A stretch of 64,000 bases of DNA from JABDJL01 sp963664065 (GCA_963664065.1 OY760942.1:1116001-1180000), one strand, 5' to 3'; shown: positions 1 to 7,950, numbered from the stretch's first letter. The notes: a model not told the origin generated them from the letters alone. Made by a program: numbers and translations.

Positions 1-1073
1 TCAACCGCCAATGACTCGGCAGCCAGTTGCATCAGGGTAGTGACAGGGTCCAGTGAACGTAATTTGGCAATCTCGGTCAATTTCAAACCGACATATTCCG
101 GCTTTGGATCGAACTTGGTAAACCAAAGCCCTTCGGGAGGTGCAACCTCCTCCAGGGCAAATTCGAATTCGGAGCGTGCTGAGAGATCACGCGAAGGTAC
201 CAGCACCATGATGTTCGACTGCCAGTATTCATAGGGATAGATATCCGCCGTGATACCAATTCCTTCCTCCCTGGCAGCATTCAATTTTGCCAGGACTTCA
301 CCGGCCCGGCCCCACAGGCTTTTCATGGCCAGCTTGATGTGTGAAACCTGAACAGGCATGCCGGTAACCCGTCCGATCTCAATGATTTCGTCCAGTGCTT
401 CCAAAAACCAGCGGTCCTCACTGCGCACATGGGCGATATAACGGCCTTTAAACCCGGCTGCCACTTTGGCCAGGGCGATGACTTCTGACGGGTCGGAATG
501 AATTCCCGGCTCGTACTCCAGGCCCGTGCTGAATCCCAGCGCCCCCGCTTTCATCTCGGTTTCAAGGAGTGCCGTCATGTTTTCGACCTCTCCGGCAGTT
601 GCATGCCTGCGAAAATCATTGCCCATCACCTTTCCACGCAGCGTGTTGTGCCCGGCATAGGAAGCGAGGTTGATCGCAACAGGTTTTTCTGAAATTCTCT
701 GGTAGAAATCCGCCAGGGGCCAGGGTGAACCGCCATCCTGGCCAACAATTGAAGTGGTTACGCCCTGGCTTACCGCTGCCAGGGCACCGGGTTGATCTTC
801 AATATCACTGTCAACGTGACTGTGGGTGTCGATAAAACCCGGTGCCAGCACCTGTCCCATACCATCGATCACCGTTTCGCCGGGGGCTGGCTCCAGCGCG
901 CCCACCTCACTGATAATCGATCCCCGCACCCTGAGCGCAGCAGATTCTCGCGTTGCCCCGGTGCCATCAATGATCACCACGTTTTGAATCAGAAACCCGG
1001 TCTCTGCCGGGGTGCCAGCTGAAATGTAATTCGAACTACAGATCAATCCCAAAATTAACAAGATTCGGTACAT
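1..1073 (-). CDS. D-aminoacylase / N-acyl-D-amino-acid deacylase family amidohydrolase (partial)
   Basis: The reading frame is open from an ATG at 1073 to the left edge: 357 codons are visible and the C-terminus lies outside the window. Residues 1-19 look like a signal peptide, so the enzyme is probably exported. A metal-binding DTHSHVD motif at about residues 82-88 follows the typical LAPGFID strand of amidohydrolases. Later blocks with conserved His (YIAHVRSED, VQVSHIK) and an ADIYPYEYWQS stretch match the D-aminoacylase branch, which hydrolyses N-acylated D-amino acids. The gene is transcribed away from the insertion sequence, which sits only about 33 bp upstream of its start and may have displaced its promoter. 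Family assignment is good; the substrate is not determined. Confidence 0.85.
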   Translation of the reverse strand, partial: MYRILLILGLICSSNYISAGTPAETGFLIQNVVIIDGTGATRESAALRVRGSIISEVGALEPAPGETVIDGMGQVLAPGFIDTHSHVDSDIEDQPGALAAVSQGVTTSIVGQDGGSPWPLADFYQRISEKPVAINLASYAGHNTLRGKVMGNDFRRHATAGEVENMTALLETEMKAGALGFSTGLEYEPGIHSDPSEVIALAKVAAGFKGRYIAHVRSEDRWFLEALDEIIEIGRVTGMPVQVSHIKLAMKSLWGRAGEVLAKLNAAREEGIGITADIYPYEYWQSNIMVLVPSRDLSARSEFEFALEEVAPPEGLWFTKFDPKPEYVGLKLTEIAKLRSLDPVTTLMQLAAESLAV

Positions 1074-1105
1074 AAAACAGGCGTCCAATGAAAGGGAGTC
1101 TAGCT

Positions 1106-1113
1106 TATCAAAA
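1106..1113. repeat. Target-site duplication, left copy (TATCAAAA)
   Basis: The eight bases TATCAAAA lie immediately outside the left terminal repeat of the insertion sequence and recur exactly at 2799-2806 outside the right one. An 8-bp duplication is the length expected for IS1595-family transposition. Confidence 0.93.
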
Positions 1114-1136
1114 GGTAATTATGCCCTTGACGAAAT
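1114..1136 (+). repeat. Left terminal inverted repeat of the IS1595-family element
   Basis: This 23-bp repeat is identical to the reverse complement of 2776-2798 and begins with GG. The passenger ORF at 1162 starts 25 bp inside it. Confidence 0.93.
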
Positions 1137-1161
1137 ATACTGAGGGGGCTAGTGTGCCCGG

Positions 1162-1674
1162 ATGGATTTTCCGCGGTGGCTCCGATGGTGCTTGCTTGTT
1201 TTTGTGGAGGAAGCACTTGTTGGCTTTCTCGGGACTCGTGACATGATGACGCAGTTCTGGCCGGCGGTGGCGCCGTTTCTTACCATTCTTGGGTTTGGGT
1301 CCGGGCTGGCTGCTCTGTCAATGTTTTTCGACCGGTGGATGGCCGATTACAAAAAATGGCGGAGAGAACAGACCGCGCAGCAACAAGAAGCACTGCGGCA
1401 GCGACAGGCAGACGAACTGCGACGGCGGGACGAGGCACTGCGCAGACTTGATTATGTTAAAAAGTTTCTTAGGAGCCCAGGGGAAGGCACCACCGCCAAA
1501 AGAGAGAAGTTTAATATTGTTTTCCGGGAGCTTAAGGAAATGGGGCTCCTCGGAGGAGACCTAAAGGGAGGCGACCTCCTTGACACAGTGTATAAACGAG
1601 CCTGCCAAGCAGAGACCTACTTGGAAGAATTTGGGTGTGATGAAGCTATTAGGCGGATTGCGGGTGATGGGTAG
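1162..1674 (+). CDS. IS passenger gene: single-span membrane protein with charged coiled coil
   Basis: This 170-residue protein is not recognised. A hydrophobic stretch at about residues 30-55 could span the membrane (the more N-terminal hydrophobic part depends on which start is used). A highly charged segment rich in Arg, Gln and Glu (about 65-95) follows and should form a coiled coil. The C-terminal third is soluble, with a short leucine-rich helical region. It lies inside the insertion sequence between the left inverted repeat and the transposase, converging on the transposase, so it moves with the element. The first ATG at 1162 is used; an internal ATG pair near residue 28 is an alternative that would shorten it to about 143 residues. 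No function is proposed. Confidence 0.6.
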   Translation: MDFPRWLRWCLLVFVEEALVGFLGTRDMMTQFWPAVAPFLTILGFGSGLAALSMFFDRWMADYKKWRREQTAQQQEALRQRQADELRRRDEALRRLDYVKKFLRSPGEGTTAKREKFNIVFRELKEMGLLGGDLKGGDLLDTVYKRACQAETYLEEFGCDEAIRRIAGDG

Positions 1675-1691
1675 CAAAATGAACCAATATG

Positions 1692-2585
1692 CTATGCCAC
1701 CAATTCACGATAGGTGAGGTTTCCAGTGTTCATAATCCGCTCCAACGTATCGTGGAAGATGTGGCGGTTGTCACGATTGTTGAATCGCCACTCCAGTTCT
1801 TCAAGGTAGCGGTCCATATGCTTGCGGCTCATCTTATGGAAGGTCCCGACGATCGAACGCTTGAAAAGACTCCACACGCCCTCGATACCGTTGGTGTGGA
1901 CATCGCCTACGACCCACTCCTCGATCGAGTGGTTGACCGTTTCGTGGCGGGTGTCGGCGTCGGCGATGCCGAGGTAGGACTTGAGTTCGTCGGTATAGAT
2001 GGCTTCGGCTTCGTCCTTGACGGTGCGCCCGATGAAGTCATGCAGGGTTTTCTTCTTCACGTCCGGGATCTGTTCCAAGCGGACCTCACCCTCGCGCTGG
2101 ATGGCGCCGGCGACGATGGTCTTGTTGCCCGTGTAGCGGCGTCCCTTGCCCTTCACCTTGCCGCCCACAAGCGTTTCATCGACCTCAACGACGCCAACCA
2201 GCACCGGGCCGGTGAGCGGGTCGTTACCCATAGCCTCACGGATGCGGTGGCAGAGGTGCCAAGCTGTACGGTAGGTCACCCCGAGTGTGCGCTTGAGTTG
2301 GTTGGCGGACATGCCCTTCTTGGACTCGCACATCAGATAGATGGCGGCGAACCACTTGCGCAACGGCAGGTGCGAATCGTGCATGATGGTCCCGCTCGTC
2401 ACCGTGAACTGGTAGCCGCATGAACGGCAGTAGTACTTGCCCCCATCGGGAAGTTCACGGGAGTCAATCGCGCCGCACCGAGAGCAGAAAGGGCCATCGG
2501 GCCAGCGGATATCTTCTAGGATCTCGCGGCAATTCTCATCGCAATTGAACCGATCCATTAACGAAAAAAGGTTTACATCAGTCAT
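1692..2585 (-). CDS. IS1595-family (ISXO2-like) transposase
   Basis: At 297 residues it is full length for the family. The N-terminus has a zinc-ribbon with Cys34, Cys37, Cys53 and Cys56. An HTH-like region follows (residues 92-118, GMSANQLKRTLGVTYRTAWH). The catalytic core shows VDETLVGGK (Asp136), TDELKSY (Asp199) and VHTNGIEGVWSLFKR (Asn232, with nearby Glu235 and Lys242), the DDN-type arrangement known for IS1595. It mobilises DNA bounded by the inverted repeats at 1114 and 2798. A GGGAG sequence about 8 nt upstream on its strand supports the start at 2585. There is no frameshift and no missing catalytic residue. Confidence 0.96.
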   Translation of the reverse strand: MTDVNLFSLMDRFNCDENCREILEDIRWPDGPFCSRCGAIDSRELPDGGKYYCRSCGYQFTVTSGTIMHDSHLPLRKWFAAIYLMCESKKGMSANQLKRTLGVTYRTAWHLCHRIREAMGNDPLTGPVLVGVVEVDETLVGGKVKGKGRRYTGNKTIVAGAIQREGEVRLEQIPDVKKKTLHDFIGRTVKDEAEAIYTDELKSYLGIADADTRHETVNHSIEEWVVGDVHTNGIEGVWSLFKRSIVGTFHKMSRKHMDRYLEELEWRFNNRDNRHIFHDTLERIMNTGNLTYRELVA

Positions 2586-2763
2586 GACTCAAGCTCCCAA
2601 GAAGAAACGACGGTTGCCCAAGAGCACCCACAATCTCCCCGACCATGACTTCATGGAGAAAATCGTCGGGAAACGCACCATGAAGGCTATCGATAAAGCG
2701 GTTGCCGAAAACAACAAAGGCATTGAAAAGACAGGATTATTTAAGGGCATGAAGGGATCTTAG
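2584..2763 (+). CDS. Small basic IS passenger ORF, divergent from the transposase
   Basis: The 59-codon ORF encodes a Lys/Arg-rich protein starting MTQAPKKKRRLPKSTHN and ending in a helical segment with GKRTMKAIDKAV. It stops 12 bp before the right inverted repeat. Its ATG at 2584-2586 overlaps the oppositely directed transposase ATG in the sequence CATG, so the two start codons share two bases. The longer open frame upstream is only the antisense of the transposase. The ribosome-binding signal is weak (AAAGG about 12 nt upstream), and a second in-frame ATG lies near 2653. It could encode a regulator or accessory factor of the element; no family is recognised. Confidence 0.45.
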   Translation: MTQAPKKKRRLPKSTHNLPDHDFMEKIVGKRTMKAIDKAVAENNKGIEKTGLFKGMKGS

Positions 2764-2775
2764 CGGATCCCTGTC

Positions 2776-2798
2776 ATTTCGTCAAGGGCATAATTACC
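2776..2798 (-). repeat. Right terminal inverted repeat of the IS1595-family element
   Basis: It is the exact reverse complement of the 23-bp left end at 1114-1136. Confidence 0.93.
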
Positions 2799-2806
2799 TA
2801 TCAAAA
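2799..2806. repeat. Target-site duplication, right copy (TATCAAAA)
   Basis: It is identical to 1106-1113. Removing 1114-2806 would restore a continuous intergenic sequence. Confidence 0.93.
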
Positions 2807-2911
2807 GCCAGCCTGAAAATTGCAAGCCGATAGGCGTAGTAGACAATTTGCCGCGTCTGGTAGAAGCTACGCTTTTGCTCATCATCATGCACAAATCCAG
2901 AGAGAGATTGT

Positions 2912-4312
2912 ATGCGTCTCACTGAACACAAGACCATCAACCAAAAATCCACCAGTGACTGGCAAAACAGTGACCATGCTCACTATATACATCCCTTTAC
3001 AGATCACCATGATCTGGGTGAAAAAGGCTCACGGATTATCACCAGTGCCGATGGTGTTTATATCTTCGACTCAGACGGGAACCGGATCCTGGATGGTATG
3101 GCTGGCCTGTGGTGTGTGAACCCGGGATATGGCCGCCAGGACCTGGTGGATGCTGCCACCCGCCAGATGCAGCAGCTGCCTTACTACAATAGCTTTTTCC
3201 AGACCTCGCATCCGCCGGCCATAGAACTTTCGGAGCTGTTGGGCGAGGTCAGCCCGCCGCAGTTCAATCACACTTTTTTCACTGGCTCGGGCTCAGAAGC
3301 CAATGACACGGTGATCAAACTGGTACGGCGTTACTGGGACATTGTTGAACAGCCCTCCCGTAAAATTATTATCAGCCGCAAAAACGCCTATCACGGCAGC
3401 ACCGTGGCCGCCGGCAGCCTCGGTGGCATGTCCGAGATGCACAAGCAAACGGGTACTTTGTTGCCTGGCATCGAGCATATTGAACAGCCCTACTGGTTTG
3501 GATTGGGTGGAGACCTTTCACCGGATGCATTTGGCTTGCAGCAAGCACGCCTGCTCGAAGACAAGATTCTGGAAATGGGGGCTGAAAATGTAGCGGCCTT
3601 TATTGGTGAGCCGGTACAGGGTGCTGGCGGTGTGATTATCCCGCCGGATACCTATTGGCCCGAGATTCAACGTATCTGTCGAGAGCACAATATTCTCCTG
3701 ATCGCGGATGAAGTTATTACCGGTTTTGGGCGACTTGGTGAATGGTTTGGTTCACAACGCCTGGGAATCGAGCCTGACCTGATGCCATTTGCCAAGGGTG
3801 TCACCTCCGGCTACCTGCCCCTGGGCGGCGTACTGGTAGGTGACAGGGTTGCAGATGTGATTGGCAGCACGGGTGGCGAATTTGCCCATGGTTTCACCTA
3901 TTCGGGCCACCCTGCAGCCTGTGCGGTTGCACTGGCCAATATCAGGGCACTTCATGACGAAGGGATTGTCGACAGGGTCAGGGAGGACACCGGGCCTTAC
4001 TTCAAACAGGAGTTTGGAAAACTTGCGGATCATCCCATCGTGGGTGAGGCGCGCAGTATTGGCATGGTAGGCGGCATTGAAATCGTAAAGGACAAAGACA
4101 GCCGGGAACGATTTCACAAGGATCTTGGAGCCACCGGCCGTTGCCGCGATTATTGCTTCCAGAATGGGCTTGTTATGCGACCGGTGGGCGATGGCATGAT
4201 CGTTTCACCGCCATTGGTATTCGAACATCAGCATGTTGATGGATTGGTTGAGAAGGCCTGGAAGTGTCTCGATCTGACTGCAAAGTCACTTGGTGTCAGC
4301 GCCAGAGGCTAA
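2912..4312 (+). CDS. spuC: Class III aminotransferase, putrescine/polyamine--pyruvate type
   Basis: This 466-residue cytoplasmic, fold-type I PLP enzyme resembles SpuC, which moves the amino group of putrescine or a related omega-amine to pyruvate. The sequence shows FFTGSGSEANDT (phosphate loop, about 122-133), YHGST (160-164), LIADEVITGFGR with the PLP-binding Asp266, and FAKGVTSGYLPLGG with the Schiff-base Lys295. An AGAGAG-rich Shine-Dalgarno region precedes the ATG. It stops 7 bp before the GTG of the spermidine-dehydrogenase-like gene, so the two are almost certainly one transcript. Agmatinase and gamma-glutamyl-GABA hydrolase genes downstream support a polyamine role; other omega-amino acids remain possible substrates. 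Confidence 0.85.
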   Translation: MRLTEHKTINQKSTSDWQNSDHAHYIHPFTDHHDLGEKGSRIITSADGVYIFDSDGNRILDGMAGLWCVNPGYGRQDLVDAATRQMQQLPYYNSFFQTSHPPAIELSELLGEVSPPQFNHTFFTGSGSEANDTVIKLVRRYWDIVEQPSRKIIISRKNAYHGSTVAAGSLGGMSEMHKQTGTLLPGIEHIEQPYWFGLGGDLSPDAFGLQQARLLEDKILEMGAENVAAFIGEPVQGAGGVIIPPDTYWPEIQRICREHNILLIADEVITGFGRLGEWFGSQRLGIEPDLMPFAKGVTSGYLPLGGVLVGDRVADVIGSTGGEFAHGFTYSGHPAACAVALANIRALHDEGIVDRVREDTGPYFKQEFGKLADHPIVGEARSIGMVGGIEIVKDKDSRERFHKDLGATGRCRDYCFQNGLVMRPVGDGMIVSPPLVFEHQHVDGLVEKAWKCLDLTAKSLGVSARG

Positions 4313-4319
4313 AATACTT

Positions 4320-6209
4320 GTGAAAAAGACTGATCGGCAACTGGGAATGGACTGCGACATCACGCGACGCGACTTTATCCATGACCTCAGCCTGGCCTCT
4401 CTGGGTGTTTCACTCACCGGGCTGGTCAGTGCAGGCGACCCTGCCTGGGCAGCCAAAGCAACCGAAAATTCTGTCTACTACCCGCCTACCCGCACCGGTA
4501 TACGAGGTTCGCACCCGGGCTCTTTCGAAGTGGCCCACGCGCTGGCGCGGGAAGGGAAACAGTTCAAACCGGGTACCGACACCGGCGAAGAATATGATCT
4601 GGTAGTAGTTGGCGGTGGGATCAGCGGTCTGGCATCAGCGTTTTACTATCGCAAACTGCACGGTGCTGACTCACGTATCCTGATTCTCGAGAACCACGAC
4701 GATTTCGGCGGCCACGCAAAGCGCAACGAGTTCCACCAGGGCGGTGAGATGCGTTTGTCCTGGGGCGGAGCGATGAATCTCGAATACCCGATGCTCAGCG
4801 ATACGGTCAAAGAACTACTTGTGGATTTGGATATCGACTTCGACCGCTTGCTGAAAAATCTCGATTTCAGCTACGGCTATGATGGGAAAAACGGTCCTGC
4901 CGTCTGGTTTGACCGGGAATCCTATGGTCGTGACCACCTGGCCGTGGGCTGCAGTTTCCGCGACTATGACCTCGACAAACTGGCCAGGAAATCAGAAGAC
5001 TTCCCCATCAGCGAGGAATCACGCGGCAGCCTGAAGAACTTCGCCCTTGCGCGCCGGGACATCAGGGCCGGAATGAGTGAGCGTGGAATCCAGGATCTGA
5101 TGCATCAAACCAGTTATATCGATTTCCTGCTCAAGTACGGGGGACTCACGACTGAGGCGGCCGAACTGTTCGTGAAAACCACGGATGGATACTGGGGCGT
5201 CAGTGCCCACAGCCTCTCGGTTGCCGAGTGTATCGATGCCGGCCTGCCAATCAAGCACCTGCTTGGCGGTGCTCATGAACCGGGCGATGATCCGGTGGGC
5301 GGCTCAGTGGCGATGTTTCCCGATGGCAATGCCTCTATCGCGAGGATGCTGGTCCGCGCACTGATCCCCACGGTGGCGTCGGGAAAAAGCATGGATGACA
5401 TCGTAACCGCGAAATTCGACTATTCCCGTCTTGACGAAGCCGATTCAAAGGTGAGGTTGAGGCTCAATTCCACGGTCGTGAAAGTATTGAATAATGGCCG
5501 GAACAACAGCGTATCCGTGACATACGTAAGCGATGGCAACGCACTGAAAGTAAGGGCAAAACACTGCGTATTGGCGTGCTACCACGTGATCATCCCGCAT
5601 TTGTGCCCGCAGTTGCCGGAGACGCAAAAAGAGGCCCAGCGCTACCAGGTCAAGCGGCCCTTGTTATTGACCAATGTATTACTGCGTAACAGCAGGGCGG
5701 CCGACAAGCTGGGAATTTCGGGCGCTTACTGTCCGGGCCGGATGCACGGAGTCACCTGGTTGTGCAAGGGTGTTCACTCTGCTGATTACCAACACGAATG
5801 GAGCGATGACGGTCCCGTGGCGATGATGTTCTGGGGCATGCTTGCAGCCAGCCAACGGGGAATGGATATCAAAGCACAGCACCGCGACAGCCGGGCGCAA
5901 TTGCTGGCCTTGGCTTTCGAGGATTATGAACGGGAAGTCCGAACAGTATTGGACGGTATGCTGGGTCCAGCCGGCTTCGATGTAAAAAAGGACATCCTTG
6001 CCATCACCGTCAACCGCTGGCCGCACGGCTATGCTTATGATTACCTGGATTTATGGGACCCGGACTGGCCCAAAGGCGAAGCCCCCCACGAAATCGCAAG
6101 AAAGCCCTTTGGAAATATCGCCATCGCCAACTCTGACGCCGGTGCAGACGCATATACCCATGTCGCCATCGACCAGGCCTGGCGTGCGGTCAATGATCTT
6201 AAAACCTGA
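4320..6209 (+). CDS. Tat-exported FAD-dependent amine dehydrogenase, spermidine dehydrogenase-like
   Basis: The protein is about 629 residues. A twin-arginine signal (TRRDFIHDLSLASLGVS, arginines at 16-17) lies at the N-terminus, so the folded flavoprotein should be periplasmic. A Rossmann FAD motif, VVVGGGISG, is at about 95-103, followed by ILILENHDDFGGHAKRNEF. The whole layout resembles the Pseudomonas spermidine dehydrogenase SpdH, which cleaves spermidine to diaminopropane and 4-aminobutyraldehyde. The GTG start at 4320 is chosen because AGAGG lies upstream at proper spacing and it follows the spuC stop by 7 bp; an ATG at 4347 is the alternative. Spermidine oxidation is inferred from similarity and operon context. 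Confidence 0.8.
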   Translation: MKKTDRQLGMDCDITRRDFIHDLSLASLGVSLTGLVSAGDPAWAAKATENSVYYPPTRTGIRGSHPGSFEVAHALAREGKQFKPGTDTGEEYDLVVVGGGISGLASAFYYRKLHGADSRILILENHDDFGGHAKRNEFHQGGEMRLSWGGAMNLEYPMLSDTVKELLVDLDIDFDRLLKNLDFSYGYDGKNGPAVWFDRESYGRDHLAVGCSFRDYDLDKLARKSEDFPISEESRGSLKNFALARRDIRAGMSERGIQDLMHQTSYIDFLLKYGGLTTEAAELFVKTTDGYWGVSAHSLSVAECIDAGLPIKHLLGGAHEPGDDPVGGSVAMFPDGNASIARMLVRALIPTVASGKSMDDIVTAKFDYSRLDEADSKVRLRLNSTVVKVLNNGRNNSVSVTYVSDGNALKVRAKHCVLACYHVIIPHLCPQLPETQKEAQRYQVKRPLLLTNVLLRNSRAADKLGISGAYCPGRMHGVTWLCKGVHSADYQHEWSDDGPVAMMFWGMLAASQRGMDIKAQHRDSRAQLLALAFEDYEREVRTVLDGMLGPAGFDVKKDILAITVNRWPHGYAYDYLDLWDPDWPKGEAPHEIARKPFGNIAIANSDAGADAYTHVAIDQAWRAVNDLKT

Positions 6210-6229
6210 TTTGTAATTGAGAAAACGTG

Positions 6230-6358
6230 ATGCCCAGGCTGACTGAATCCTGTCTTGTGGCATTACTCGTGCTCTGTTCAATCCTTGGGTCAATGCCGGC
6301 AGATGCCCAGGATGTGCCGGCTGAGATCACATTAGACCTTCCCAAGTTCTTATACTGA
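6230..6358 (+). CDS. 42-codon signal-peptide ORF, possible remnant of a secreted protein
   Basis: An ATG 20 bp after the preceding stop opens a short frame encoding a textbook signal peptide (hydrophobic core ALLVLCSILGS, then ADAQ). About 15 further residues follow before a TGA. The mature part is too short for a known periplasmic enzyme. It may be a tiny exported peptide in the polyamine operon or the 5' end of a degraded gene. No homology is recognised in the bases after the stop. Confidence 0.3.
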   Translation: MPRLTESCLVALLVLCSILGSMPADAQDVPAEITLDLPKFLY

Positions 6359-6462
6359 TTACCAGGTTTGATAAGCCACGACATCCACATCGCATTCAAT
6401 GTCTCCCCGCGCAGCCTACAATTCACCAATGTCGCATTCTCTCATTGGGAGTTACCAGACCA

Positions 6463-6912
6463 ATGTTTTCTATTCGCCCCGTTAAAACAAGTGATACTGC
6501 TTCCTGGTTGATTTTGCGCTGCGCGTTGTGGCCTGGTAATTCTGAATCAGAACATCGTGGTGAAATTGAGCAGTTCCTTGCCGGTCAGGCCCGTGAGCCA
6601 CAAGCCGTTTTTCTTGCGCTGGACGCATCTGAAAAAGCCGTAGGCTTCGCTGAGCTCTCAATCCGGCCGTATGCAGAGGCTTGTCGCACTAATCGCGTTG
6701 CGTACCTGGAGGGCTGGTACGTAGCATTCAAAGCGCGCAGACAGGGGATCGGACGAGCCCTTGTCGAGGCCGCAGAGGTGTGGGGGCGCATGCAGGGTTG
6801 CACCGAGTTTGCCTCGGACGCGGAGCCCGATAACGAGATCAGTAAGCGAGCCCACTTGGCCCTGGGCTTTGAAGATGTTGGGTTAGTGCGGTGTTTTCGG
6901 AAAGAACTGTAG
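6463..6912 (+). CDS. GNAT acetyltransferase resembling aminoglycoside 6'-N-acetyltransferase type I
   Basis: This 149-residue single-domain GNAT protein carries the pattern of chromosomal AAC(6')-I enzymes. It has WLILRCALWPG near the N-terminus, AYLEGWYV in the core strand, RRQGIGRALVEAA as the acetyl-CoA pyrophosphate loop, and ASDAEPDNEISKRAHLALGF near the C-terminus. Such enzymes transfer acetyl from acetyl-CoA to the 6' amine of aminoglycosides. The ATG at 6463 is preferred; the frame also opens at a TTG at 6445. It follows the polyamine dehydrogenase gene, so a polyamine amine could be the natural substrate. No integron recombination site is evident, which suggests an intrinsic gene. 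Confidence 0.75.
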   Translation: MFSIRPVKTSDTASWLILRCALWPGNSESEHRGEIEQFLAGQAREPQAVFLALDASEKAVGFAELSIRPYAEACRTNRVAYLEGWYVAFKARRQGIGRALVEAAEVWGRMQGCTEFASDAEPDNEISKRAHLALGFEDVGLVRCFRKEL

Positions 6913-6948
6913 GTGAAAGCACCGCGTGACAAAGGACTACAGTTCTTT
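6901..6948 (+). terminator. Inverted repeat at the end of the acetyltransferase gene, probable terminator
   Basis: AAAGAACTGTAG at 6901-6912, which includes the stop codon, is exactly complementary to CTACAGTTCTTT at 6937-6948, with a 24-nt loop. Only a short T run follows, so efficiency is uncertain. Confidence 0.45.
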
Positions 6949-7020
6949 TGTGTGGGGGTGGCACGAAAATTTGCTCACCGATAAGAGAGTGTGACTACAT
7001 TCAATTTATTCAGGTAATTC

Positions 7021-7950
7021 TCATGTTGGCTCGGCGTGTTCCTCCTCGCGGATCTCATCCCGCCATTCGGAGAGGTTTCGTTCAATTGCCCAGAAGCCGA
7101 CAATCCAAAGGGTCTGATCCCAGGTATAAACCCAGTGCCCAGTGAATGCCCACCAGGCTGCGTGCATGAACAACACGACATAGAACACCTTGGCGGCATG
7201 TGTAACCAGCATCAGCCGTCCGCCTGCAATATCACGGTTTTGCAACCAGACGGCCAGTTCGATAGCCCAGACCACCAATAGCCAGACCACGGCGTCGTCC
7301 AGGTCAACCCAGACGTGTTTACGTTCCAGTTTGTAGCCGTCGGAATCGGTAATGACCGATGAGTCAAGGTAATAAAAGGTGTCGTCAGCTGAAAGCCCGG
7401 TGCAATTGGTCTGATCCACAAGGGTGTAGCGGTAATTTTCTCCGAAGGAAATTTCCTGGTCCTCAAGCTGACACAGGCTGGTGACTTTCGTTGCCTGTGC
7501 CACCTGTCGAAAATCATTCACCGTGGTAATGCGGGCCAAAATGGTATGTGCAAGCAGGACATAACAGATAAGCCGGAAACCATGAATTGACCAGCGGACA
7601 GATCTCTTCTCCATGGTCTCATCCGCGAGCGCATAGGTTTCCAGCTCAAACATAAACAACAGTCCAAACCAGCCCAGTTCATCGATGGAGGTGGCAAATT
7701 CCCTGGTCCAGTCCAGGAAACTGCCACCGTTTCGCAAGGTATGCGAGGCGATGTTCATCTCTTCGAAAAAGTAGAAACCGAAATTAATCAGTAAACCGGT
7801 ATAAACAGTCCACTTGACCAGCTGTCCGATGTCCAGCTTGCTCTTCACAGGCGGATGGCGACCGTGGTGGGTAGCAGAGCTCAAACTGAAAAGTGGCCTG
7901 GGTTCATGACTGTGATCAACCTCAATCGGATCGAAAGCAGAATGATACAA
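7021..7950 (-). CDS. Multi-pass membrane protein of unknown function, paralogue of the gene at 12388
   Basis: The 309-residue protein has about six hydrophobic segments: near residues 47-64, 90-106, 124-142, 222-237, 252-272 and 278-290. A soluble region of about 75 residues between the third and fourth carries Cys residues (SLCQLEDQE and TNCTGLS). Signature stretches are FMFELETYALADE, AIELAVWLQNRDI and a Trp-rich C-terminus, HWVYTWDQTLWIVGFWAIERN. The same landmarks occur in the protein at 12388-13263. An alternative start lies downstream of the charged N-terminal 40 residues. The family is unrecognised; an FELET membrane motif kept in both copies suggests a buried acidic site. Confidence 0.75.
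   Translation of the reverse strand: MYHSAFDPIEVDHSHEPRPLFSLSSATHHGRHPPVKSKLDIGQLVKWTVYTGLLINFGFYFFEEMNIASHTLRNGGSFLDWTREFATSIDELGWFGLLFMFELETYALADETMEKRSVRWSIHGFRLICYVLLAHTILARITTVNDFRQVAQATKVTSLCQLEDQEISFGENYRYTLVDQTNCTGLSADDTFYYLDSSVITDSDGYKLERKHVWVDLDDAVVWLLVVWAIELAVWLQNRDIAGGRLMLVTHAAKVFYVVLFMHAAWWAFTGHWVYTWDQTLWIVGFWAIERNLSEWRDEIREEEHAEPT

Larger units (their letters stand above)
1114..2798. mobile_element. Complete IS1595-family (ISXO2-like) insertion sequence with two passenger ORFs
   Basis: The element is 1685 bp. Its ends are perfect 23-bp inverted repeats starting GGTAATTATGCCCTTGACG, at 1114-1136 and 2776-2798. An exact 8-bp direct repeat, TATCAAAA, flanks it on both sides. Inside are a DDE transposase on the minus strand, a 170-codon ORF on the plus strand between the left end and the transposase, and a 59-codon plus-strand ORF between the transposase start and the right end. 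Intact ends, intact transposase and a perfect target duplication suggest a recent, possibly still active insertion. It separates the D-aminoacylase gene from the polyamine aminotransferase gene. Confidence 0.95.

Noticed and set aside
1689..2423. 244-codon plus-strand ORF opposite the transposase
   Set aside because: It is the antisense of the well-supported transposase frame and has the biased composition of a shadow ORF.
2437..2583. Upstream extension of the small IS ORF
   Set aside because: This part overlaps the transposase N-terminus in antisense and only the part from 2584 lies outside it.
6359..6462. Integron attC or cassette boundary next to the AAC(6')-like gene
   Set aside because: I looked for the paired inverse-core and core sites and saw none convincing; the gene appears chromosomal.
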